A stretch of DNA of 44,660 bases, taken from assembly GCA_021731285.1 (NCBI GenBank), contig JAKFXR010000005.1:1-44660 (forward strand). Reading direction: 5' to 3'. Origin of the DNA: Polaromonas sp. GTDB lineage: Bacteria; Pseudomonadota; Gammaproteobacteria; Burkholderiales; Burkholderiaceae_C. The translations under genes and the position numbers were made by a program. The first letter of the stretch is position 1. Each line of letters begins with the position of its first letter. Below, in pieces: positions 8,315-16,875 of the stretch. The notes below the pieces were generated by a model. It ran no database searches. It saw only the letters and a program-made list of their open reading frames with translations, and was not told where the DNA came from.

Positions 8315-8342
8315 TTGCACTGCAACATAAGCACTCTACAAT
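8315..8342 (+). promoter_or_regulatory. Sigma-70-type promoter before the hydratase/dehydrogenase gene
   Basis: TTGCAC (8315-8320) and TACAAT (8337-8342) are separated by 16 bases, predicting a transcription start near 8349. It lies in the 173-base gap after the importer genes and gives the beta-oxidation genes their own promoter. A dyad directly downstream could block it. Confidence 0.6.
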
Positions 8343-8351
8343 AAAAAAGAA

Positions 8352-8376
8352 CGACCGTACTATTTGCGTGCGGTCG
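8352..8376. promoter_or_regulatory. Inverted repeat at the transcription start, candidate operator
   Basis: Arms CGACCGTAC (8352-8360) and GTGCGGTCG (8368-8376) are complementary at eight of nine positions around TATTTGC. The dyad covers the first transcribed bases of the predicted promoter. Size and position fit a repressor of the TetR type, which commonly controls beta-oxidation genes in betaproteobacteria, but no such regulator is encoded in this window. Confidence 0.5.
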
Positions 8377-8435
8377 ATTTGAATGACTTGCCCCGAACAG
8401 GCCGCCCGCGCCTACCATCCAACAAAGGAAATCCC

Positions 8436-10535
8436 ATGACAGCGAAGTACGAAGTCCACAGCAGCGTTGCCGTGATCACGCTGGACAACCCACCGGTCAA
8501 TGGTCTGGGCCATGCCACTCGCCTGGGCATCACGGACGCATTGCAAAAAGCCAATGCCGATACCGCCGTCAAGTCCATCGTGTTGACGGGTGCGGGCAAG
8601 GCGTTTTCGGGCGGTGCGGACATCAAGGAGTTTGGTTCCAGCAAGGCCCTGGCCGAGCCCAATCTGCTCAGCGTGATTCTTGCCCTTGAAAACTCGTCCA
8701 AGCCGGTGGTGGCGGCCGTGCATTCGGTGTGCATGGGCGGCGGACTCGAACTGGCGCTGGGTTGCCACTACCGCATCGCGGCCCCCGGCTGCAATGTTGC
8801 CCTGCCTGAAGTCAAGCTGGGTCTGATCCCGGGCGCAGGGGGTACCCAGCGTTTGCCACGCGCCCTCGGCGTGGAGCCTGCGTTGAACATGATCGTCAGC
8901 GGCGAGGCGGTCAAGAGTGAACTGCTGGCCCGGATCCCCGGACAAAAGCTGTTTGACAAGATGGCCGCGTCAGCCGAATCGCTGGCGGAGGAGGCTCTGG
9001 CTTTTGCCCAGTCCATCTCGGATACCCGTCCCCTGCCGCTGGTCCGCAATTTGCCGTGCAAGCATCCCGAGGGCGACGCCTACTTCCAGTTCGCGCGCAA
9101 CATGGTCAAGGGCATGGCCAAAAACTTCCCCGCGCCGGGCAAGTGCGTAGACGCCGTTGAAGCCGCGACAAAGAAGAAATTTGACGAAGGCATGGCGTTT
9201 GAGCGTGAAATTTTCACCGCCCTGATGTTCACCCCTGAGTGCCGCGCCCTGCGCCATATGTTTACCGCCGAGCGCGCAGCTTCCAAAATTCCGGACGTGC
9301 CGGCAGACACGCCTCAGCGGGACATCCAATCAGTCGCCGTGATTGGCGCCGGCACCATGGGTGGCGGCATTGCGATGAACTTTCTCAACGCAGGCATTCC
9401 CGTCAAGATGCTGGAAATGAAGCAGGAGGCGCTGGACAAAGGCCTGGCCACCATCCGCAAGAACTACGAAGCCCAGGTCAAGAAGGGCAAGCTCAAGCAG
9501 GACAAGTACGACCAGCGCATGAGCCTGCTCACCACCACCCTGAGTTATGACGAGCTCAAAGACGCCGACATGGTGATCGAGGCCGTGTTTGAGGAAATGG
9601 GTGTCAAGGAAAAAGTCTTCAAGGAGCTGGACCGTGTCATGAAGCCGGGCGCCATCCTCGCGTCCAACACCTCGACCCTGGACGTCAACAAGATCGCTGC
9701 GTTTACCAAGCGTCCGCAGGATGTGGTGGGCATGCATTTCTTCAGCCCCGCCAACATCATGAAACTGCTGGAAGTGGTGCGCGGCGAAAAAACCGGCAAG
9801 GATGTGCTGGCCACGGTCATGGCGGTCAGCAAGAAAATCCGCAAAACTGCGGTGGTGTCCGGCGTGTGCGACGGCTTTATCGGCAACCGCATGATCGAGC
9901 AGTACGGCCGTCAGGGCGGCTTTTTGCTGGACGAAGGCTGCACACCCGCGCAGGTGGACAAAGCCATCGAAAAGTTCGGTTTTGCCATGGGTCCGTTCCG
10001 CATGGGCGACCTGGCCGGCAACGACATTGGCTGGGCGATTCGCAAACGCCGCTACCAGGAAAAGCCAGACATGAAGTACAGCAAGACGGCCGATCTGCTG
10101 TGCGAGAAAGGCCGTTTTGGCCAGAAGACAGGCGCAGGCTGGTACGACTACGTGCCCGGCAAGCGCGACGCCATTCCCAATGCTGAAGTGGTGAAAATGA
10201 TTGAAGACCACCGCGCCGCGGTGGGCATCACACCCCGCAAGATTTCCGACGAGGAAATTGTCCAGCGCCTGGTTTACTCGCTGGTCAACGAAGCAGCGCA
10301 CATCCTGGAAGAGGGCATTGCGTCCAGGGCGAGCGACATCGACATGGTTTACCTCATGGGCTACGGCTTTCCGATCTACCGTGGCGGCCCCATGAACTAC
10401 GCCGACCAGGTGGGCCTGTTCAATGTGGTCCAGGCCATGAACCGCTTTGCGCAGAACCCGCTGGACGATGCGAAGTTCTGGCAGCCAGCGCCGCTGCTGG
10501 CCCGACTGGTCGCCGAAGGCAAGACTTTCAACTGA
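8436..10535 (+). CDS. Fused enoyl-CoA hydratase / 3-hydroxyacyl-CoA dehydrogenase
   Basis: A 699-residue beta-oxidation enzyme that hydrates trans-2-enoyl-CoA and oxidises the resulting 3-hydroxyacyl-CoA with NAD. The N-terminal crotonase domain (1 to about 190) has the oxyanion loop GKAFSGGADIKEF and both catalytic glutamates, in GGGLELALGC (E105) and LPEVKLGLIPGAGGTQ (E125). The dehydrogenase domain begins at VAVIGAGTMGGGIAMNF (about residue 300), with the catalytic histidine in VGMHFFSPA, followed by two C-terminal 3HCDH domains. The start at 8436 follows AAAGGAAAT. The order hydratase-dehydrogenase is that of FadB/FadJ and peroxisomal bifunctional enzymes. The neighbouring thiolase completes the round. 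Confidence 0.95.
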   Translation: MTAKYEVHSSVAVITLDNPPVNGLGHATRLGITDALQKANADTAVKSIVLTGAGKAFSGGADIKEFGSSKALAEPNLLSVILALENSSKPVVAAVHSVCMGGGLELALGCHYRIAAPGCNVALPEVKLGLIPGAGGTQRLPRALGVEPALNMIVSGEAVKSELLARIPGQKLFDKMAASAESLAEEALAFAQSISDTRPLPLVRNLPCKHPEGDAYFQFARNMVKGMAKNFPAPGKCVDAVEAATKKKFDEGMAFEREIFTALMFTPECRALRHMFTAERAASKIPDVPADTPQRDIQSVAVIGAGTMGGGIAMNFLNAGIPVKMLEMKQEALDKGLATIRKNYEAQVKKGKLKQDKYDQRMSLLTTTLSYDELKDADMVIEAVFEEMGVKEKVFKELDRVMKPGAILASNTSTLDVNKIAAFTKRPQDVVGMHFFSPANIMKLLEVVRGEKTGKDVLATVMAVSKKIRKTAVVSGVCDGFIGNRMIEQYGRQGGFLLDEGCTPAQVDKAIEKFGFAMGPFRMGDLAGNDIGWAIRKRRYQEKPDMKYSKTADLLCEKGRFGQKTGAGWYDYVPGKRDAIPNAEVVKMIEDHRAAVGITPRKISDEEIVQRLVYSLVNEAAHILEEGIASRASDIDMVYLMGYGFPIYRGGPMNYADQVGLFNVVQAMNRFAQNPLDDAKFWQPAPLLARLVAEGKTFN

Positions 10536-10545
10536 TCACACGCTG

Positions 10546-12027
10546 ATGATCAAGCGCATTTTGGCCGTGTTGGCGGGCTTGGCACTGCTGCTTGTGGCCG
10601 TCCTGGCCGTCAACACTGTCCGCCAGGGTTCGCGCCAGGTCCAGGTGGACCCGGCACCCCTGTTGGCCGTGGACGGGCAGGCCGCGGCGCAGCGCCTGGC
10701 GGGCGCGCTGGTCTTCCAGACGATTTCAAGTTACGAGCAGCCGGACCACAACGCTGGCGAGTTTCGCAAACTGCAGGCCTACCTGCAACAGCGTTACCCC
10801 AAGGCCCATGCCGTTCTGACCCGCGAGCTGGTAGGCAACTACAGCTTGCTCTACACCTGGGCTGGCACGGACGCCACAGCCAAACCCATCATGCTCATGG
10901 CGCATCAGGACGTGGTGCCGGTTGCGCCCGGTACCGAGGCGCAATGGCAGGCAGCGCCTTTCGGCGGTGAAATCCGCGACGGCTTTGTGTGGGGCCGGGG
11001 CGCCTGGGACAACAAAGGCAACCTGATTGCCCAGATGGAAGCCGTGGAAATGCTGGCGGCTTCGGGCTTCAAGCCCAGGCAGACCATTTACCTGGCAATG
11101 GGCCATGACGAGGAGGCCGGGGGCACACGGGGCGCCGCCGCGATCGCCGCGCTGTTGCAGGCGCGCGGCGTCAAGCTCGACTACGTGCTCGACGAAGGCC
11201 TGCTGATCACTGAAGGCATCATGCCCGGCCTGGACAAGCCCGCAGCGCTGATTGGCATTGCCGAAAAGGGCTACCTGTCGGTGGTCCTGAAAATCCCGGC
11301 AGCGCCGGGCCACTCCTCGATGCCGCCGCCCAAGGGAACAAGCGCCATCGCCATGATGAGTGCCGCCCTGCGGCGGATTGAAGACGAGCAGTTGCCTGCC
11401 GGCATCCGCGGCGTGGCACGTGAGATGTTCGAAACAGTCGCGCCCGAAATGAATGGTTTCAGCCGGGTGGCCTTGTCCAACCTCTGGCTGTTCGGTCCGG
11501 TGGTGCAGGCTCAGCTGGAAAAGGGCGCCAGCACCAATGCCATGCTGCGCACCACCACCGCGCTGACCGTGGTGCAGGCCGGCAACAAGGACAATGTGAT
11601 TCCCGGCCTTGCCGAGGCGACGGTCAACTACCGTCTGCTGCCAGGCGACACCCGGGCCAGCATCACCGAACATGTGCGCTCCAGGGCCGGCAGCGACCGC
11701 TTTGAGTTGATTGCCCTGCCGGGCTCGTCAGAGGCTTCTGCGGTATCGCCCACGGCCTCCTCGTCCTATCAGTTGCTGAACCGGACGGTGCGGGAATTGT
11801 TTCCAGGCACCGTGGTGGCGCCCGGCCTCATGCTGGGGGCAACCGACTCACGCTACATGCAAATCCTCAGTGACCATATTTACCGGTTTTCCCCGGTGCG
11901 CGCCGGTCCGCAGGACCTGTCGCGCTTTCACGGCAGCAATGAACGCATCGCCATTGCCAACCTGACCGAACTGATCCGCTTTTACCACCGCCTGCTGACC
12001 CTGAGCGCCCAGGGCGCAGCTACCTGA
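10546..12027 (+). CDS. M20-family metallopeptidase, membrane-anchored or secreted
   Basis: A 493-residue protein with an N-terminal hydrophobic segment (residues 5-25) that could be a signal anchor. The body has the M20 metal-site motifs: [11 protein letters not shown] (H and D), GRGAWDNKG (bridging D), MGHDEEAGG (catalytic and metal-binding E) and a late histidine in [10 protein letters not shown]. It resembles the carboxypeptidase S-like (CPS1/PM20D1) branch, whose animal members make and hydrolyse N-acyl amino acids; that link to acyl metabolism is only suggestive. The start at 10546, ten bases after the previous stop, begins directly at the hydrophobic segment. Its position inside a beta-oxidation operon may mean that it releases an acyl or amino-acid moiety outside the cytoplasm. 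Confidence 0.85.
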   Translation: MIKRILAVLAGLALLLVAVLAVNTVRQGSRQVQVDPAPLLAVDGQAAAQRLAGALVFQTISSYEQPDHNAGEFRKLQAYLQQRYPKAHAVLTRELVGNYSLLYTWAGTDATAKPIMLMAHQDVVPVAPGTEAQWQAAPFGGEIRDGFVWGRGAWDNKGNLIAQMEAVEMLAASGFKPRQTIYLAMGHDEEAGGTRGAAAIAALLQARGVKLDYVLDEGLLITEGIMPGLDKPAALIGIAEKGYLSVVLKIPAAPGHSSMPPPKGTSAIAMMSAALRRIEDEQLPAGIRGVAREMFETVAPEMNGFSRVALSNLWLFGPVVQAQLEKGASTNAMLRTTTALTVVQAGNKDNVIPGLAEATVNYRLLPGDTRASITEHVRSRAGSDRFELIALPGSSEASAVSPTASSSYQLLNRTVRELFPGTVVAPGLMLGATDSRYMQILSDHIYRFSPVRAGPQDLSRFHGSNERIAIANLTELIRFYHRLLTLSAQGAAT

Positions 12028-12061
12028 TTCGCATTTTTTCCCGATTCCAAAGGAGTTTTCC

Positions 12062-13237
12062 ATGACCTCAGCTGTAATTGTTTCCACCGCACGCACCCCC
12101 CTGGCAAAAAGCTGGAAGGGCTCCTTCAACATGACCCACGGCGCCACTTTGGGCGGCCACGCGGTCGAGCACGCCATTGACCGCGCCGGCATTGAGGCTG
12201 GCGAGGTCGATGACGTGATCATGGGCTGCGCCAACCCCGAGGGCGCCACTGGCGCCAATATCGCGCGCCAGATTGCCCTGCGTGCGGGCTGCCCCATCAC
12301 CGTCTCGGGTGTGACCGTCAACCGTTTTTGCTCATCCGGCCTGCAGACCATTGCGCTGGCCGCACAACGCGTGATTGCCGGCGAGGCCGACATTTATGTG
12401 GCTGGTGGCGTCGAAAGCATCTCTTGCGTGCAGCAGGAAATGAACACCCACATGCTGGCCGATTCCTGGCTGGTCAAGAACAAGCCCGAGATCTACTGGA
12501 ACATGTTGCAGACCGCCGAACAGGTGGCCAAGCGTTATGGCATCTCGCGCGAGCAGATGGACGAATACGGCGCAGCCAGCCAGCAAAAAGCCACGGCCGC
12601 CCTGGCTGCTGGCCTGTTCGACGCTGAAATTGCACCGATCACCGTCACCATGGGTGTCGCCGACGCGGTCATGGGCCTGACCACCAAGGAAGTGACTGTC
12701 AGCAAGGATGAAGGCATCCGTGAAGGCACGACCAAGGAAGGCATCAGTGGCATCAAGCCCGCGATCCCGGGCGGCGTGATTTCGGCAGGCAATGCCAGTC
12801 AGTTCTCTGACGGCGGCGGCGCTGTCGTGGTCATGAACGAAACCGTGGCGGAGAAAAAAGGCCTCAAGCCCCTGGGCCGCTTCCTCGGCTTTGCGGTGGC
12901 GGGCTGTGAGCCCGACGAAATGGGCATCGGCCCGGTCTACGCCATTCCCAAAGTGCTCAAGCGTCTGGGCCTCAAGGTCAGCGACATTGACCTGTGGGAG
13001 CTCAACGAAGCCTTTGCAGTGCAGGTGATCTATTGCCGCGACAAGCTGGGCATTCCGATGGACAAACTCAATGTCAACGGCGGCGCCATCGCTGTCGGTC
13101 ACCCCTACGGCGTGAGCGGCCAGCGTTTGACCGGCCACGCACTGATCGAAGGCAAGCGCCGCGGCGCCAAGCGTGTCTGCGTCACCATGTGTATTGGCGG
13201 CGGCATGGGCGCGGCGGGCATCTTCGAAGTTTTGTAA
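12062..13237 (+). CDS. Acetyl-CoA acyltransferase (thiolase)
   Basis: A 391-residue thiolase that cleaves 3-ketoacyl-CoA with CoA to acetyl-CoA and a shortened acyl-CoA. The nucleophilic cysteine lies in [10 protein letters not shown] (about residue 90), the histidine in [14 protein letters not shown] and the second cysteine in [11 protein letters not shown]. The sequence [20 protein letters not shown] in the loop domain is typical of the FadA/degradative group. AAAGGAG stands before ATG 12062. It is the last step of the beta-oxidation round begun by the neighbouring dehydrogenase and bifunctional enzyme. Confidence 0.95.
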   Translation: MTSAVIVSTARTPLAKSWKGSFNMTHGATLGGHAVEHAIDRAGIEAGEVDDVIMGCANPEGATGANIARQIALRAGCPITVSGVTVNRFCSSGLQTIALAAQRVIAGEADIYVAGGVESISCVQQEMNTHMLADSWLVKNKPEIYWNMLQTAEQVAKRYGISREQMDEYGAASQQKATAALAAGLFDAEIAPITVTMGVADAVMGLTTKEVTVSKDEGIREGTTKEGISGIKPAIPGGVISAGNASQFSDGGGAVVVMNETVAEKKGLKPLGRFLGFAVAGCEPDEMGIGPVYAIPKVLKRLGLKVSDIDLWELNEAFAVQVIYCRDKLGIPMDKLNVNGGAIAVGHPYGVSGQRLTGHALIEGKRRGAKRVCVTMCIGGGMGAAGIFEVL

Positions 13238-13246
13238 AAACTGTTT

Positions 13247-13338
13247 GTCATCCCGGACTTGATCCGGGATCCATGCCGGCATCGCGCAGATTGATGGATC
13301 AACGTGGCACGGATTGCGGGTCAAGCCCGCAATGACAG
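13247..13338. repeat. Paired-palindrome intergenic repeat (GTCATCCCGGACTTGATCCG type)
   Basis: Two hairpins flank a 44-base spacer: TCCCGGA/TCCGGGA at 13251-13269 and TTGCGGG/CCCGCAA at 13314-13332. The outer ends are GTCAT and ATGAC. I recall this structure from many proteobacterial genomes as a dispersed intergenic element. It fills most of the gap between the thiolase and acyl-CoA dehydrogenase genes and may act as a weak terminator. Confidence 0.7.
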
Positions 13339-13388
13339 ACTAACCAGCACAGGGCAACGCTTGCCCCGCCACCCGGGAGAAATCTCTC

Positions 13389-15221
13389 ATGTCTCTCCGT
13401 CCTACCCTGGATTTCCTGCTCTACCACTGGCTTGACGCCGAGTCGCTGAACCAGCGCGAGCGTTTTGCCGACCACTCGCGCGAAACCTTTGACGCGGTGT
13501 TTGACACCTGCGAGCGAATTGCGCGCGAGAAATACGCGCCCTTCAATCGCCTGGTGGACACGCAGGAGCCGCATTTCGACGGCGAAAAAGTCATCCTTCC
13601 GCAGGCCACGCATGAGGCGCACAAGGCCTATGCCGGCTCGGGCATGCTCAGCGCTGCGCAGGACTATGACGAGGGCGGCATGCAGCTGCCTTACACGGTG
13701 GAAGCAGCCGCCAACGCTTTTTTTGCGATGGCTTCGGTCAGCATTGGCTCCAGCCTGCTGACCAAGGGCAATGCCAATCTGCTGCTGGTGCACGGGACGG
13801 ACGCGCAAAAAGAGGTCTTTGCGCGCAATGAGTTTTCGGGGCGCTTTTCCGGCACCATGTGCCTGTCCGAGCCACAGGCCGGCTCCTCGCTGAGCGACAT
13901 CACCACCCGGGCCGTGCCGGACGGCGCTGATTTTGAAACCGATGCCCTGGGCCCGCGCTACCGCCTCAAGGGCAACAAGATGTGGATCTCCAGCGGCGAG
14001 CATGAGCTGACCGAAAACATCATCCACCTGGTGCTGGCCAAGATTCCCGGCCCCGATGGCAAGCTGATTCCCGGCACGCGCGGCATCTCGCTGTTCATCG
14101 TGCCCAAGAAAATGGTGGGCGCAGACGGCCAGCTCACTGGCGAGCGCAACGACGTGGCCCTGGCCGGCCTGAACCACAAGCTGGGCTGGCGCGGTACCAC
14201 CAACACCTTGCTTAATTTTGGGGAAGGCAAATATCCCGTGGAAGGACAGGCGGGCGCGGTGGGCTACCTGGTGGGCAAGCCGCATGAAGGCCTGCGCTGC
14301 ATGTTCCACATGATGAACGAGGCGCGCATTGGTGTGGGCACCGCCGCCGTCATGCTGGGCATGGCCGGTTATTACGCTTCGCTCGACTACGCGAAGAACC
14401 GGCCGCAGGGCAGGCCAATGGGACCGGCAGGGAAAGATTCAGCCCAGCCGCAAATCCGCATCATTGAACATGCCGACGTCAAACGCATGCTGCTGGCCCA
14501 GAAGAGTTATTGCGAAGGCGCGCTGGCGCTGGAGCTGTACTGCGCCCGGCTGGTGGACGAGCAGCACACCGGCGATGCGCAGGCCGCCGACGAGGCCCGC
14601 CTGCTGCTGGAAGTGCTGACCCCCATTGCCAAAAGCTGGCCCAGCGAATGGTGTCTCGAAGCCAACTCGCTGGCGATCCAGATCCACGGTGGTTATGGCT
14701 ACACGCGTGACTTCCCGGTCGAGCAGTACTGGCGCGACAACCGCCTCAACATGATTCACGAGGGCACACACGGCATCCAGGCCACCGACCTGCTGGGCCG
14801 CAAGGTGCTGATGGAAGAAGGCAAAGGCCTGGCGCTACTGGCGGCGCGCATCACTGCAACGATTGAACGCGCCATCCAAGTCCCCGAGCTGGCTGCCTAC
14901 GCGAGCGCACTGGACAAGGCTTTGCATCAGGTGGGCGCAACCACCAAAGCGGCGTGGTCTACCGGCAACCCGCTGGACGCCCTGGCCAACGCCGTCCCCT
15001 ACATGCAAGGCTTCGGCCACACCGTTCTGGCCTGGATCTGGCTTGACGTAGCGCTCGCAGCCCTCAAGTCAGACGCTACAAAATCCCTTGGTGTTACAGC
15101 AGGTAAGCTGGGGGCTGTGCGTTACTTTTATCACTATGAATTGCCTAAAATCGACGCCTGGCTCCAGGTGGTCACCAACCGCGACATGACCTGTGCAGAT
15201 ATGCCGGAGGAGGCTTTCTAA
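13389..15221 (+). CDS. Acyl-CoA dehydrogenase, large (about 600-residue) type
   Basis: A 610-residue FAD enzyme catalysing the first beta-oxidation step. The N-terminal MSLRPTLDFLLYHWLD stretch is the extra helical segment of this long subfamily. MCLSEPQAGSSLSDI is the flavin/substrate region, the catalytic glutamate lies in IHEGTHGIQATDLLGRKV (about residue 458), and about 130 residues of C-terminal domain follow. Long acyl-CoA dehydrogenases of this kind include methylthiopropionyl-CoA dehydrogenase DmdC, which fits the DmdB-like ligase at the start of the island, although most members are simply fatty acyl-CoA dehydrogenases. CGGGAGA precedes the ATG. Its stop overlaps the next start by one base (TAATG). 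Confidence 0.93.
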   Translation: MSLRPTLDFLLYHWLDAESLNQRERFADHSRETFDAVFDTCERIAREKYAPFNRLVDTQEPHFDGEKVILPQATHEAHKAYAGSGMLSAAQDYDEGGMQLPYTVEAAANAFFAMASVSIGSSLLTKGNANLLLVHGTDAQKEVFARNEFSGRFSGTMCLSEPQAGSSLSDITTRAVPDGADFETDALGPRYRLKGNKMWISSGEHELTENIIHLVLAKIPGPDGKLIPGTRGISLFIVPKKMVGADGQLTGERNDVALAGLNHKLGWRGTTNTLLNFGEGKYPVEGQAGAVGYLVGKPHEGLRCMFHMMNEARIGVGTAAVMLGMAGYYASLDYAKNRPQGRPMGPAGKDSAQPQIRIIEHADVKRMLLAQKSYCEGALALELYCARLVDEQHTGDAQAADEARLLLEVLTPIAKSWPSEWCLEANSLAIQIHGGYGYTRDFPVEQYWRDNRLNMIHEGTHGIQATDLLGRKVLMEEGKGLALLAARITATIERAIQVPELAAYASALDKALHQVGATTKAAWSTGNPLDALANAVPYMQGFGHTVLAWIWLDVALAALKSDATKSLGVTAGKLGAVRYFYHYELPKIDAWLQVVTNRDMTCADMPEEAF

Positions 15222-15454
15222 TGGGGTTTTTCAAGGAATCGGGCAACACGACGTCGAACAAGTCGATTGCCCGCCTGCAGCAGCTGATCTGGGTCCTGAT
15301 TTATGTCGGGCTGCTCACGCTGGTGCTGGGTCTGTCGGTGCAACGCGCCGGCGGGCATGCCCTGGGCTGGTGTCTGGTGTCCGGCGGCGGGCTGATTGCC
15401 GCGGCCGGGTTTGCGCTGATTTACGTCCGATCCCGGCTCAGCACCGACGATTAG
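15221..15454 (+). CDS. Small membrane protein, unknown function
   Basis: A 77-residue protein with two hydrophobic segments (about 23-42 and 49-69) joined by a short GGHALGW turn, charged at both ends. It starts in the TAATG overlap with the acyl-CoA dehydrogenase stop, so translation is probably coupled. I do not recognise a named family. The pairing with the dehydrogenase could suggest membrane attachment of electron transfer, but nothing in the sequence shows it. Confidence 0.7.
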   Translation: MGFFKESGNTTSNKSIARLQQLIWVLIYVGLLTLVLGLSVQRAGGHALGWCLVSGGGLIAAAGFALIYVRSRLSTDD

Positions 15455-15529
15455 GGACACCGTCCACAACGCGACAGGTTCTTCCGGCGACCTGCGCCAC
15501 ACTTGCATCTCACACAGGAGGACCCCAAC

Positions 15530-16327
15530 ATGACCCCGACGCGCACGATTCAACAACTTTTTGACCTCACCGGAAAGACCGCGCTGGTCACCGGCGGCTC
15601 ACGCGGCCTCGGGCTGCAACTGGCGCAGGCGCTGGGCGAGGCGGGTGCAAAAGTCATGCTGAGCTCGCGCAAGGCCGAAGACCTGGAGGAGGCCGCTGCA
15701 GAACTCAGGGCCGCAGGCATAGCGGTTGACTGGATTGCCGCCGACTGCTCCAGGGAAGCCGACATACGCGCGCTGGCCGACGAGACCATCAAGCGCATGG
15801 GCCATGTGGACATCCTGGTCAACAACGCCGGCGCCGCCTGGGGCGCGCCCGCCGAAGATCACCCGGTGGAAGCCTGGGACAAGGTCATGAACCTCAACAT
15901 CCGCGGCTACTTCATCCTGAGCCAGCACATCGCCAAACACAGCATGATTGCGCGCAGGTCCGGCCGCATCATCAACGTCGCTTCCATCGCCGGACTGGGT
16001 GGCAACCCGCGCGAGATGATGACCGTCGCCTACAACACATCCAAGGGCGCGGTCATCAACTTCACCCGTGCGCTCGGCTGCGAATGGGGCAAGTACAACA
16101 TCACCGTCAACGCCATCTGCCCGGGCTTTTTCCCCAGCAAGATGACCATCGGCACCCTCAAAGCCCTGGGCGAGGAAGCGCTGGCCGCGCATGCACCGCT
16201 GGGCCGGCTGGGCGACGACGAAGACCTCAAGGGCCTGTGCGTGCTCTACGCGTCCGACGCCGGCAAGCACATCACCGCGCAATACATGGCAGTGGACGGC
16301 GGGGTGTCCTCCTTAACCGGTGGCTAG
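15530..16327 (+). CDS. Short-chain dehydrogenase/reductase
   Basis: A 265-residue classical SDR. The cofactor motif is VTGGSRGLGLQLA (about residues 21-33), followed by NNAGAAWG, the catalytic serine in NVASIAGL and the YxxxK pair in AYNTSKGAVINF. The basic residue after the glycine motif (SSRKAEDLE) suggests NADP preference. The start at 15530 follows AGGAGGA. It resembles proteins annotated as gluconate 5-dehydrogenase-like or 3-ketoacyl reductases; an acyl-CoA-linked alcohol is the likely substrate given the neighbours. The thioesterase gene begins two bases after its stop. Confidence 0.9.
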   Translation: MTPTRTIQQLFDLTGKTALVTGGSRGLGLQLAQALGEAGAKVMLSSRKAEDLEEAAAELRAAGIAVDWIAADCSREADIRALADETIKRMGHVDILVNNAGAAWGAPAEDHPVEAWDKVMNLNIRGYFILSQHIAKHSMIARRSGRIINVASIAGLGGNPREMMTVAYNTSKGAVINFTRALGCEWGKYNITVNAICPGFFPSKMTIGTLKALGEEALAAHAPLGRLGDDEDLKGLCVLYASDAGKHITAQYMAVDGGVSSLTGG

Positions 16328-16329
16328 CC

Positions 16330-16761
16330 ATGCAATTCGGCGTTGAGATTCCCTTCGTCAACCATCTGGGGTTTGATCTCCAGCTGTTTGAAAACGGCCT
16401 GTCCGAAATCCATTACGAAGCCAGGCCCGAGCATCTCAACTCCTTTTCGGTCACCCACGGCGGCGCGGTGATGACCTTGCTGGATGTGACCATGGCGATT
16501 GCGGCGCGCAGCGTGCAGCCGGAAATGGGGGCGGTGACCATCGAGATGAAAACCAGCTTCCTGCAGCCGGCGCGCGGCAAACTGGTGGCCAAGGGGCGCC
16601 TGATGCACCGCACAGCCACCATGGCATTTACCGAGGCCACAGTGGTTGACGAGCAGGGCAAGCCTTGCGCCCACGCCACCGGTACCTTCAAATACGTCAA
16701 GCGCCTGGCGGTGGGGGCCAGGAACGTTCATCCCCTCAACGCCGGGATTTCCACCGATTGA
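16330..16761 (+). CDS. Hotdog-fold thioesterase (PaaI-like)
   Basis: A 143-residue single hotdog domain. The segment NSFSVTHGGAVMTLLDVTMAIAA, with HGG-x-x-x-x-LLD (landmark residues H, G, G and D), is the PaaI/YigI-type catalytic helix, and VTIEMKTSFLQPAR is the central strand. It hydrolyses acyl-CoA, probably releasing CoA from dead-end or overflow intermediates of the pathway. The start at 16330 is two bases after the SDR stop, so the two are cotranscribed. Length is normal for the family. Confidence 0.88.
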   Translation: MQFGVEIPFVNHLGFDLQLFENGLSEIHYEARPEHLNSFSVTHGGAVMTLLDVTMAIAARSVQPEMGAVTIEMKTSFLQPARGKLVAKGRLMHRTATMAFTEATVVDEQGKPCAHATGTFKYVKRLAVGARNVHPLNAGISTD

Positions 16762-16799
16762 GTGGCGTGCATGCCGTTTGGGGCTTCCTCACCAAAATG

Positions 16800-16860
16800 A
16801 AGATCGAAATCAGCAATTTGCCCTTTAACGACGGCAACAGTTTGCTATCAATAACATAAC
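16800..16860 (-). repeat. Comamonad-type GCTAT/ATAGC-AAGGGC repeat, copy a
   Basis: Read on the minus strand, it has a hairpin-like TTATGTTATTGATAGC, then AAACTGTTGCCGTCGTT and AAAGGGCAAATTGCTGATTT. The same order (TTGATAGCA, about 15 bases, AAGGGC, about 8 bases, GATTT) recurs at 21096, 26195 and 42592. It lies between the thioesterase and oxidoreductase genes. Confidence 0.75.
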
Positions 16861-16875
16861 TATCCGGAGTACGCC

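Noticed and set aside
6943-8418. Long minus-strand open frame (491 codons) opposite the two ABC ATPase genes
   Set aside because: The plus strand holds two complete ATPases with all motifs; the antisense frame has shadow-type composition.
15066-15115. Possible copy of the AAGGGC repeat inside the acyl-CoA dehydrogenase gene, beginning GCTACAAAATCCCTTGG
   Set aside because: It lacks the ATAGC arm and the AAGGGC block, and the encoded residues are plausible for the protein.
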